From DATKYQ01 sp035528415 (GTDB lineage Bacteria > Myxococcota > B64-G9): a stretch of DNA of 64,000 nt. The stretch spans positions 79,922-143,921 of the forward strand of contig DATKYQ010000025.1 of assembly GCA_035528415.1 (NCBI GenBank), written 5' to 3'. Within the stretch, counting starts at the first letter, position 1, and every line of letters starts with the position of its first letter. Both the position numbers and the translations under genes were made by a program. Below, in pieces: positions 15,701-23,013 of the stretch. The notes under the pieces are model-generated. The model did no database searches, was not told where the DNA came from, and worked only from the letters and a program-made list of their open reading frames with translations.

Positions 15701-18069
15701 AGTTCGGCACCTGGAATGGACTGCGCCTGCTCTACGAGCGTGAACTGACCCGCACACGTTCTGAAGACGAGGCCGCCGATCTGTGCCTGCGAATCGCCGA
15801 TTTGGCCGAGAATCGACTCGACTCCATCGACGTGGCCGCCCATTACTACCAGGAAGCGTTGCGCCTCAGGCCCGATCACTTGCCGGCCATAAAGGCGCTC
15901 AAGCGTATCAAACAGGCTCAGGGCGATCAGCAGGCCGTGATCGGCCTGCTGGATCGCGAAGGTTCTGTCACGCGGGATCCCGCCCAGGCGATAGCCACCC
16001 TGCTGCAGGCCGCGCAGATCTACATCGAGAGCTTCGACGACCCGGCCCGGGCCGCCGAATGCCTCTTCAAGGTGCTCGAGCGCGACCCGGAAGAGGTGCA
16101 GGCTTTCGGCAGGCTCGAGGCCCTGCTGATCAAGCAAGCCGATTGGGAACGCTTGTCGATCTTGTATCGCAACCGTATCGGTGTGACCGCAGACAATCGG
16201 GCGCTGGCTGAGCTGCACATCAAGCTGGCGGGCCTCTACCGGGAACAGCTCGGAAGGCCCCAGGACGCGGCCAAGAGCCTCGGGGAAGTGATCGAGATCA
16301 ACCCCTCCCACGTACAGTCGATAGCAACGCTGTCCGAACTGACATTCGAGAACGAGCAATGGGATGAAACCATCAGACTATGCGACCGGCTGCAAGAGTT
16401 GACGACCGATGCCGCCCTGTTGGCCGCCTGCCATTTCCGGCTGGGGGTCGTCTACCAGGAGAAAAAAACCGATCTCGATCGCGCTGTTTCGCACTTCGGA
16501 AAGGTGCTGGAGACCAACAAAGGCGATATTCCGACGCTGGAGCGGCTCAAGGCCATTCACGTCGCCCGGCAACAGTGGGGCGAGGCGGAGGTTGTCCTGG
16601 CCAGGCTGGTCGAGGTGAACGGCGAGCCGGCCAACCGGCTCAAATACCTGATGGAACAGGCCGGGATATACGAAAGCGGCATCGCCGATCCCGAGAAGGC
16701 CGTCGAAAGCTATCGCCAGATCCAGAACCTCGATCCGAACAACGTCGACATCATCCAGAAACTGGGCGATCTCTACGAGAAGCTCGAACGCTGGCAGGAC
16801 CTGGTGGATGCCTACCACGCCTTCATACGTCTCCTGCCGCCGGACCGCGAGCAGGAGGCCGTGCCGTTGCATCTCAAGATCGGCGGCATCTTCGCGGATC
16901 AACTCGACAACATGGACAAGGCCATTATCGAGTACAAGCGCGTAACCGAGATCAACCCGCGCCACGTTGAAGCGCACGAGGCCCTGGCGCGACTCTACGG
17001 GAGCACCGGGTTATACTACGCCAATGCCGTCGACGAACACCGCCGCCTGCTCGAGATCAATCCTTTCCGGGTGTCTTCCTATCATGAGCTGCGACGCATT
17101 TTCGAGGAGCAGCGTGTTTTCGACAAAGTACTCGGGGTGTGCTCGGTGTTGCACTACCTGCGGGCGGCCGATCAAAACGAGGAGTTTTTCTACGGCGAAA
17201 ACAAGAGCAAAGTGCCCGATCGTTCTGCTGAGAGATTGACTTTTGAAGAAATCGAAAATCAGATCACCCATCCGGGCGAGAAAGGCGTGCTGCGCGAGAT
17301 TCTCAAGCTGGTCGGACAGCATCTATCCAAGGCCTATGCGCCGAACCTCGAACGCCACGGCGTCGGCAAGGGTGACCGCGCCCGACCCGACGATCCCATG
17401 CGCACGCTCACTAACGGCATTGTCTCCAACCTGGGCGAGATCGAGTTTGAGCTCTATCACTCCACCCAGCCGACTCACCTGGTGGCCATCGAGAACACAT
17501 CGCCCCCGGCGCTGATCGTCGGCGAGGGGCTTCTGAAGAGAACGGTGGTCAAGGAACAGCGCTTCGCGCTGGCCCGGGCGGTCAAGCGCGTCTCGGACGG
17601 AGGCTTTTTAGCGGCCGTGCTGGGGCCACGGGAGCTGTCCCGGCTGATCGCCGCGCTGGTTCAGCCATACCACCCGAACTGCCCCGTGGCCACATACCCG
17701 GCCGACCTGCCCGCCGACTTGCCGAAGCGCCTGGCGAAGGTGCTGCCCCGCAAGATCCGCCGGGCACTCGAGGAACTGATGAGTTCTCAAGCGCCCGATC
17801 TGGCCAGGGTCCCCGACTACGAGTCCTTCGTGCGTGACACTGAGTACTCGGCCAACCACTTCGGACTGTTGATGTGCAACGATGTTTCCCAGGCGATCAT
17901 GCACCTGATCCGCGAAGTGCCCGAGCTGCGCAACAAGCGCCTGAACACTTCCGAGGAGATCGCCGGCGCTTTGTCGCAGAGCGGCGCCGTAGCCGACCTG
18001 CTGCGCTTCGCCGTCAGCGAAGAGTACTTTCGCCTGCGCGCCCGGATGAAATTCTCGATCGTCAGTTAG
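12754..18069 (+). CDS. Giant TPR-array protein (1771 residues)
   Basis: No signal peptide. The N-terminal 130 residues are acidic and disordered; residues about 130-1450 hold a long TPR superhelix; about 1450-1771 form a different globular domain without TPRs. The array is built from about 17-20 double-TPR modules of roughly 68 residues, each with a core like IWEEKL..D.AI..Y...LE..P.YLPAL..LG.LY....W..L. Modules in the middle (14040-15060) are most alike, pointing to recent internal duplication; the later ones have drifted. The C-terminal domain (ERLTFEEIENQITHPGEK onward) is one I recognise only as a recurrent tail of such deltaproteobacterial TPR proteins. TPR arrays bind proteins, so it is probably a large assembly scaffold. 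ATG 12754 follows GGAGGGTG. Confidence 0.85.
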   Translation: MTDNRDNPDGPEEQDAIATGNGDAVHDDGDAAQENMEHEFFAHDQESAPEEDAGEPAREGDDIPEGEEAGEPPEIEASQAESPAIAARIDVQLVSGAGGNTLPIPGGPGSHPAPFDPRQAPAWQALLAEYEREIAVIGEVPAAATLYYESGKIWEEKLAQPRNAWNCYNKAFQLRPGLIPNIRAAGRLASQVGNWNVAVQIIESEIEAISDMREKAFLYHRRGLILEEKLGKIEEAGQAYQAGIDLASDNIELLKQKERLAISAADWQTVLQVRLRILEMIDDPPVAMQILLGCARIQRINFDNDREAEKLYRRVLESDPQNILALDALQEHYAKFGPVEMLLEVVEKQAAVTPDPPSAVWLLYRAARLLRERIGDEDRAIETLSRALVLSPGNHMLLAEMAAIYENLMRWQELVGTYEQMVEVISDRQEKVSIYFKLGSIWEEKLFNEDQAIANYRKVVELSPNYLPALQALGKLFYRKGQWDDLVRMYEVEIRETEDAKQKAVKLYKLAEILSERLSRDEDAIGKLEQCLEFSPGYLPALKTLGNLYSKYNRWESLIHMYERELDVTRDHDQSIFLLDKIGSLWEEKLNNIDQAIETYKRLLEISPNYLPAIRTLGKLFVRADKWEEMIQINELEAQLINDQKQVVSLLHRNGEIYEEKLNDKDKAIETYKKVLALSPAYLPALQSLGRLYFIKGRWDDLIAMHRQEIEVTLNEDKQITLLYKIGELYEEKLVQEDKAVVVYQEVLRIKDTNFPAMKALIRIYTNKRDWENLIAIHEKEATVLDDPRQKALSLFRVAEIYENHLSLPEKATEVLQNLLQIVSDDTPAIRSLGRLYTAAEDWRGLLSIYELEIKNASSESRRAQIYGRMADVYASRVNDLVRATECYENILAIKPDHLQSFEALERIYISQRNYTALARIYEASSRHSSDPRLRLAFQSQIADLKENRLQPPQNAGENHLKMIEIDPTHPDAIRSLDILYHKFGTWNGLRLLYERELTRTRSEDEAADLCLRIADLAENRLDSIDVAAHYYQEALRLRPDHLPAIKALKRIKQAQGDQQAVIGLLDREGSVTRDPAQAIATLLQAAQIYIESFDDPARAAECLFKVLERDPEEVQAFGRLEALLIKQADWERLSILYRNRIGVTADNRALAELHIKLAGLYREQLGRPQDAAKSLGEVIEINPSHVQSIATLSELTFENEQWDETIRLCDRLQELTTDAALLAACHFRLGVVYQEKKTDLDRAVSHFGKVLETNKGDIPTLERLKAIHVARQQWGEAEVVLARLVEVNGEPANRLKYLMEQAGIYESGIADPEKAVESYRQIQNLDPNNVDIIQKLGDLYEKLERWQDLVDAYHAFIRLLPPDREQEAVPLHLKIGGIFADQLDNMDKAIIEYKRVTEINPRHVEAHEALARLYGSTGLYYANAVDEHRRLLEINPFRVSSYHELRRIFEEQRVFDKVLGVCSVLHYLRAADQNEEFFYGENKSKVPDRSAERLTFEEIENQITHPGEKGVLREILKLVGQHLSKAYAPNLERHGVGKGDRARPDDPMRTLTNGIVSNLGEIEFELYHSTQPTHLVAIENTSPPALIVGEGLLKRTVVKEQRFALARAVKRVSDGGFLAAVLGPRELSRLIAALVQPYHPNCPVATYPADLPADLPKRLAKVLPRKIRRALEELMSSQAPDLARVPDYESFVRDTEYSANHFGLLMCNDVSQAIMHLIREVPELRNKRLNTSEEIAGALSQSGAVADLLRFAVSEEYFRLRARMKFSIVS

Positions 18070-18078
18070 GCCGGCCGC

Positions 18079-19599
18079 TCACGGTGCAACTTCCCTGACC
18101 TCGTCGATCACGGACAGGAAGGCATCTACCACCTGGGAATCGAACTGGAGCCCGGAGGCCTTGCCGATCTCGCTAAGCGCCTCGGTGTGGGGCAGGGCCT
18201 GGCGATAGGGCCGGTTGGAGGTCATCGCGTCATAAGCGTCGGCAACCGCGATGATGCGCGCTTCTATCGGAATCTCTTCTCCCTTGAGTTGTCCGGGATA
18301 ACCCGATCCGTCCAAGCGCTCATGATGGTGCAGGACTATCTGCTGCGCCTCTTCGAGAAACTTCAAAGGCTGCAGGATCGAATCACCGAAGAGCGGGTGG
18401 CTCCTGATGACGCTCCACTCTTCCTCGGACAAGGCCAGGCGCTTGTGCAGGATGGAGTCGGAAATGCCGATCTTACCGATATCATGCAGCAGGCCCGCGT
18501 AGCGGATCACCTTGACGCACTTGGGGGTCATGCCCATCTGTTCGGCAACGGCCACAGCATAGCGCGTGACGCGCTCCGAATGGCCACGCGTATAGGCATC
18601 CCGCGCCTCGAGCGCCTGGGCCAACGAGCGGATGGTTTCGTAGTAGGTCTGCTGCGTCTTCTCGAACAGCCTGGCGTTTTCGATGGCGATGGCTGCCTGG
18701 CTGGCCAAGACCCCCAGTATGCGGCGATCGTTTTCGCAGAAAGCTTCCGCCTCCACCGAGCCCAGCTCAAAATAACCGATCACCTGGCTGCCGATTCTCA
18801 GCGGCAGGCCAAGAAACGATCTCATCGTGCTCGGCCGTTGCGGGGCGTCAGCCGTAGCGGCTGCGCCGGAAGCGCCGCCGGTTGTGTCCAGCTCGCGCAT
18901 CTCTTCATGCTCGTCGTTGAGCAGTCGAATGGCGCAGCTCGACGATCTGACGATATCGCGGGTCGTGCTGACGATGGCCCGAAGCGTATCGTGCAGATCG
19001 AGGCTGGAGGCGATTGCGCGCGAGGCTTCCTGCACCGCGGTCAGTTCCTTGACCCGCTTTTCCAGGTCGGCGTTGGCGCGTTCGATCCTGCGGGAGTAGT
19101 CGGTCAGCCTGCTCATAAGGTTGGCGTTGTTGATCGCCGTCGCCGCCTGATTGGCGAAGATTCGAAACAGATCTAGATCGCCCTCCTCGAAAGCATCCGG
19201 GCGCCTGCTCTCGGCGTCCAGCACACCGATGACGTTGTTCTCTATACGCAGTGGAGCGGCCATCTCGGAGTGGGCCCCGGCCACTCCCTCGACGTAGCCG
19301 TTCCAACCCTTGACATCGTTGACGATTAGCGGCTCGCCGGTCGAAAAGACGTGACCGGTGACACCCCGGCCCTCTCCGCCCCTGAAGCTTGTGACCACTT
19401 CAGGCCGGTAGCCGCGCGCAGCCCTGATGACCATCGCCTCTTCGACTGGATCGAAGAGCAGCACCGCGCAGTTGTCCAGAGCGAAGACCTCTTCAACCAG
19501 GGAAAGAATCCGGTCCAGGAGCTTGTCCGGCTCAAGGATCGAGTTCATCGCCCTGGCCGCCTGGTTCAGCGCGGCGAGCTTGGCGACTGTTCCGGACAT
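18079..19599 (-). CDS. GAF-GAF-HD-GYP cyclic-di-GMP phosphodiesterase
   Basis: 506 residues. Two GAF domains (about 20-160 and 190-315) precede an HD-GYP domain (about 325-500). The metal/catalytic signatures are complete: HDIGKIG with the HD at residues 372-373, HPLFGDSIL, HHERLDGSGYPGQLKG and VADAYDAMTSNRPYR. HD-GYP enzymes hydrolyse c-di-GMP to pGpG/GMP. It is the only clear c-di-GMP-degrading enzyme here and opposes the cyclase at 2237. The start is ATG 19599, preceded by GGAG at 7 bases; an in-frame TTG 11 codons upstream is less likely. It converges with the TPR gene, the two stops being only 9 bases apart. Confidence 0.93.
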   Translation of the reverse strand: MSGTVAKLAALNQAARAMNSILEPDKLLDRILSLVEEVFALDNCAVLLFDPVEEAMVIRAARGYRPEVVTSFRGGEGRGVTGHVFSTGEPLIVNDVKGWNGYVEGVAGAHSEMAAPLRIENNVIGVLDAESRRPDAFEEGDLDLFRIFANQAATAINNANLMSRLTDYSRRIERANADLEKRVKELTAVQEASRAIASSLDLHDTLRAIVSTTRDIVRSSSCAIRLLNDEHEEMRELDTTGGASGAAATADAPQRPSTMRSFLGLPLRIGSQVIGYFELGSVEAEAFCENDRRILGVLASQAAIAIENARLFEKTQQTYYETIRSLAQALEARDAYTRGHSERVTRYAVAVAEQMGMTPKCVKVIRYAGLLHDIGKIGISDSILHKRLALSEEEWSVIRSHPLFGDSILQPLKFLEEAQQIVLHHHERLDGSGYPGQLKGEEIPIEARIIAVADAYDAMTSNRPYRQALPHTEALSEIGKASGLQFDSQVVDAFLSVIDEVREVAP

Positions 19600-19692
19600 C
19601 CTGCCGCTCCATCCCCCCGATGAATCAAGCAATCCCCGCCTCGGAAAATAAGATACAACCAGGCCTCCGAAAGCGCAAGCTGCTCTTTTTTC

Positions 19693-19720
19693 TTGACGAT
19701 CGACTCGATTGCACTACGAT
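19693..19720 (+). promoter_or_regulatory. Promoter of the gcvH-gcvPA-gcvPB operon
   Basis: TTGACG (19693-19698), a 16-base spacer, TACGAT (19715-19720), followed by a short leader and GGAGGGTG before ATG 19752. The leader has no room for, and no sign of, a glycine riboswitch. Confidence 0.55.
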
Positions 19721-19751
19721 ACGCGACTGGACATTTACGGAGGGTGTTAAA

Positions 19752-20141
19752 ATGAACATTCCGTCAGAGCTGAAGTATACCCGGGATCACGAATGGGCCC
19801 GCGTCGAGGACAAGGTGGTAACCGTGGGGATCAGCGACTACGCCCAGGAAGAGTTGGGCGACATCGTCAACGTCGAGCTGCCGGACGAAGACGACGAGGT
19901 CCACAAGTCGGAGGCATTCGGAGCGGTTGAGTCGGTCAAGGCGTCTTCCGAGATGTTTGCCCCGGTGTCCGGCAAGGTGCTTGAGATAAACGAGCCCCTG
20001 CTGAACGCCCCCGAGATGATCAATGAAGACCCTTACGACGAGGGTTGGATGATCAAGATTGAGATGAGCGATCCTTCCGAACTCGACGACCTGATGGACG
20101 CCGGTGCCTACGAGAAATACGTCAAGGAAGAATCAAAGTAG
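19752..20141 (+). CDS. gcvH: Glycine cleavage system H protein
   Basis: 129 residues, the normal length. The lipoylated Lys is K63 in GAVESVKASSE, within the usual lipoyl-domain hairpin. The H protein carries the aminomethyl group from the P protein to the T protein and is reoxidised by the L protein. GcvPA and GcvPB follow directly, but gcvT and lpd are not in the window. Combined with fhs 7 kb away, the genes allow glycine/serine-to-formate C1 traffic. ATG 19752 has GGAGGGTG upstream. Confidence 0.96.
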   Translation: MNIPSELKYTRDHEWARVEDKVVTVGISDYAQEELGDIVNVELPDEDDEVHKSEAFGAVESVKASSEMFAPVSGKVLEINEPLLNAPEMINEDPYDEGWMIKIEMSDPSELDDLMDAGAYEKYVKEESK

Positions 20142-20157
20142 GAAAGGTGGCGCCAGG

Positions 20158-21498
20158 ATGCGCTATATCCCCCACACACAGGACGAAGTCGGGCAGATGC
20201 TGAAGGCGGTGGGGTTTGAAAAAATCGATGCTCTCTTCACGGGCATTCCATCCAAGCTCAAACTGAACCGGCAGCTCGATCTGCCCGCAGCGCTCGACGA
20301 GGAATCGCTGGCCAGATTGCTTTATGACCTTGCGGCCGATAATCCGGCCGCCGGGATGGCCTCGTTCATCGGGGCCGGGGCATACGCGCACCATGTCCCC
20401 GCCGCCGTCGATCAGCTCTTGCAGCGCGGAGAGTTCTTCACCGCCTATACTCCCTATCAACCCGAGGTCAGCCAGGGCACTCTCCAGGCCATCTTCGAGT
20501 ATCAGTCGATGATCGCCGAGCTGTTCGGCTGCCAGGTGGTCAACGCCTCGATGTACGACGGGGCCACGGCGGCGGCCGAAGCCCTGCTGATGGCCCGGCG
20601 CATTATGCGCAAGCGCCCAAAAACCCTGGTGGCCAGGAGCAATCATCCCGAGGTGCGCGCCGTTTGCGAAACCTACCTGAGTGAGTTGGAGCCGCGTCCC
20701 GAAGAGATCCCCATGACGAACGAAGGGGTCTGCGACCTGGATGCACTCGAGGCCATGCTCTCAGACGAGGTGGCGGCCGTGCTGGTGCAGCAACCCAATG
20801 CCCTGGGCTGCCTGGAAGACCTGCCGCGTATAGCCGATATCGTCCGGCGGGCTTCCGCGCTGCTGGTCGTTGAGGTGCTCGAACCGTTTTCTCTGGGGTT
20901 ACTCGAGGCGCCCGCAAAGTTGGGTGCGGACATCGTCTGCGGCGAGGGCATGAGCCTCGGGTCAGGGTTGAACTTCGGCGGTCCCGGCCTGGGGCTGTTC
21001 GGCTGCTCGATGAAGCACGCCTGGCAGATGCCGGGTCGCCTGGTGGGCGAGACGACCGACGACCGGGGCCGGCGCGGTTATGTCTTGACGATGTCATCGC
21101 GCGAGCAGCACATCCGCCGCGCCCGGGCCACCTCGAACATCTGCTCAAACGAGGGCCTGTGCGCCCTGGCCGCGGCGATTCACCTGAGCCTGCTTGGCAA
21201 GCGCGGATTTGTAAAGCTTGCAGAAATCAACGCAGCCAACGCCCGGGCGGCCTGCGATAGGCTCAGCAGTCTGCCGGGTGTAACACGGGCATTCGAGACT
21301 CCGTTTTTCAATGAGTTCACGCTGCGTCTGTCCGGCGATCCCGAGGCCGCCCTGAGTCGGCTCGAGTCGCGGGGCATCCTCGGCGGTATCGCCCTGGGCC
21401 GCTTCTATCCAGAGTTCGACGACTGTATTCTGGTATGCGTCACCGAGTTGAACAGCGCATCCCAACTCGAAGACTTGGCATCTGGACTGGAGTCATGA
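20158..21498 (+). CDS. gcvPA: Glycine dehydrogenase (decarboxylating) subunit 1
   Basis: 446 residues, typical of the N-terminal half-enzyme of two-subunit P proteins. It opens with RYIPHTQDEVGQMLKAVG and contains the GAGAYAHHVPAAVDQL, TAYTPYQPEVSQGTLQ, NASMYDGATAAAEAL and NFGGPGLGLFG stretches. Subunit 1 lacks the PLP lysine and pairs with GcvPB to decarboxylate glycine. Start ATG 20158 lies 16 bases after the gcvH stop; the next gene begins 1 base after its stop. Confidence 0.96.
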   Translation: MRYIPHTQDEVGQMLKAVGFEKIDALFTGIPSKLKLNRQLDLPAALDEESLARLLYDLAADNPAAGMASFIGAGAYAHHVPAAVDQLLQRGEFFTAYTPYQPEVSQGTLQAIFEYQSMIAELFGCQVVNASMYDGATAAAEALLMARRIMRKRPKTLVARSNHPEVRAVCETYLSELEPRPEEIPMTNEGVCDLDALEAMLSDEVAAVLVQQPNALGCLEDLPRIADIVRRASALLVVEVLEPFSLGLLEAPAKLGADIVCGEGMSLGSGLNFGGPGLGLFGCSMKHAWQMPGRLVGETTDDRGRRGYVLTMSSREQHIRRARATSNICSNEGLCALAAAIHLSLLGKRGFVKLAEINAANARAACDRLSSLPGVTRAFETPFFNEFTLRLSGDPEAALSRLESRGILGGIALGRFYPEFDDCILVCVTELNSASQLEDLASGLES

Positions 21499-21499
21499 G

Positions 21500-23005
21500 A
21501 TGAGCGCCGCCAAGGAAAGACAATCCTCGGGGACCAGTGGCCTGGCATACACGGAGCCGCCGATCTTCGAGCGCAGCCTGGCCGGCCGCGAAGGCTACTC
21601 GCTTCCCCCGTCATTCGGCGATCTCGAAGCCGCGCGTCAAGACATCCCGGCCGCGCTCTTGCGCAAGGAGCCTGCCGAGCTACCCGAGGTGGACGAACCT
21701 ACTGTCGTGCGGCATTTCACCCGCCTGAGCACCTGGAACCACGGTATCGACCTGGGCATGTACCCGCTGGGATCATGCACCATGAAGTACAACCCGCGTT
21801 TCGCGGAGGCGGCAGCACGCCTGGACGGCTTCAGGCGCCTGCATCCCTATGCCCCCCAAGAGCTTTGCCAGGGAGCGCTGCGCCTGATGTGGGAGCTTGC
21901 CGATTACCTTTCCGAGATCGCCGGCTTCGCGCGGGTCACCCTGCAGCCGGCCGCCGGAGCCCACGGTGAACTGACCGGCATGAGGATGGTCAGGGCCTAC
22001 CACAAGGCTAAGGGCAACCCGCGCCGAAAGGTGCTGGTGCCCGATACGGCCCACGGCACTAACCCGGCCTCTTCGAAGCTTTCGGGCTACAAGGTTGTCG
22101 AGGTAAAAAGCGGCCCCGAGGGGATCCTGCTGCCGGAGGCGGTGGCCGGAGCCATGGACCAGGACGTGGCCGCGATCATGATCACAAATCCCAACACGCT
22201 GGGATTGTTCGAAGAGGCTGTGGCCGAAATAGCCGAGATCGTGCACGCCGGAGGCGGGCTTTTGTACTGCGACGGGGCCAACCTGAACTCGATGCTGGGC
22301 ATTGCCCGCCCGGGCGACATGGGCGTCGACGTCCTGCAGTTCAACCTGCACAAGACCTTCGCCACACCCCACGGCGGCGGCGGGCCGGGCTCGGGGCCGG
22401 TCGGCGTGGCCGAGAAGCTGGTGCCCTACTTGCCCGTGCCGCTGGTCGAAAAGCGCGGCGAGAGCTTTGTGCTCGACTATGAGCGGCCGGAATCGATCGG
22501 GCGCATGAAAGAGTTCTACGGCAACTTCGCCGTCATGCTGCGCGCCTACGCCTACATCCGCGAGTTGGGAGCCGCGGGCCTGAAGCAGGCCTGCCAGATG
22601 GCGGTGCTGAACGCCAACTACGTCCGCGCCCGGCTGGAGGGCCACTACCACCTGCCCTACAGCAAACGCTCACTACACGAGGTGGTCTTCTCTGACAAGA
22701 AACTCGAGCAGTTCGGCGTCACCACGCTGGACGTCGCCAAGCGCCTGCTCGATCACGGCTTCCACCCGCCGACCATCTATTTCCCGCTGGTGGTCCACGG
22801 GGCGCTGATGATCGAGCCCACCGAGAGCGAATCGAAAGATACCCTCGACGAGTTCATCGCCGCCCTGCTGGCCATCGCGGCCGAGGCTCGCGAAGATCCG
22901 GAAGCGCTGAAAACCGCCCCCCACAGAACGATCGTCGGCCGCCTCGACGAGGTCAAGGCCGCCCGCGAGCCGGTCCTGACCTGGAAGCCAAAACAACAGC
23001 CGTAG
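21500..23005 (+). CDS. gcvPB: Glycine dehydrogenase (decarboxylating) subunit 2
   Basis: 501 residues, the PLP-bearing half of the two-subunit P protein. The cofactor lysine is K285 in FNLHKTFATPHGGGGPG. Other family stretches: FHPPTIYFPLVVHGALMIEPTE and YPLGSCTMKYNPR. ATG 21500 is one base past the gcvPA stop, so translation should be coupled and subunits made in equal amount. The two-gene form is common in anaerobes and many deltaproteobacteria, whereas E. coli has one fused gene. Convergent with the helicase gene (stops 8 bases apart). Confidence 0.96.
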   Translation: MSAAKERQSSGTSGLAYTEPPIFERSLAGREGYSLPPSFGDLEAARQDIPAALLRKEPAELPEVDEPTVVRHFTRLSTWNHGIDLGMYPLGSCTMKYNPRFAEAAARLDGFRRLHPYAPQELCQGALRLMWELADYLSEIAGFARVTLQPAAGAHGELTGMRMVRAYHKAKGNPRRKVLVPDTAHGTNPASSKLSGYKVVEVKSGPEGILLPEAVAGAMDQDVAAIMITNPNTLGLFEEAVAEIAEIVHAGGGLLYCDGANLNSMLGIARPGDMGVDVLQFNLHKTFATPHGGGGPGSGPVGVAEKLVPYLPVPLVEKRGESFVLDYERPESIGRMKEFYGNFAVMLRAYAYIRELGAAGLKQACQMAVLNANYVRARLEGHYHLPYSKRSLHEVVFSDKKLEQFGVTTLDVAKRLLDHGFHPPTIYFPLVVHGALMIEPTESESKDTLDEFIAALLAIAAEAREDPEALKTAPHRTIVGRLDEVKAAREPVLTWKPKQQP

Positions 23006-23013
23006 TTCCCGCC

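Noticed and set aside
19600..19751. Glycine riboswitch before the gcv operon
   Set aside because: The 150 bases lack the conserved glycine-aptamer core, and after the promoter only about 30 bases of leader remain.
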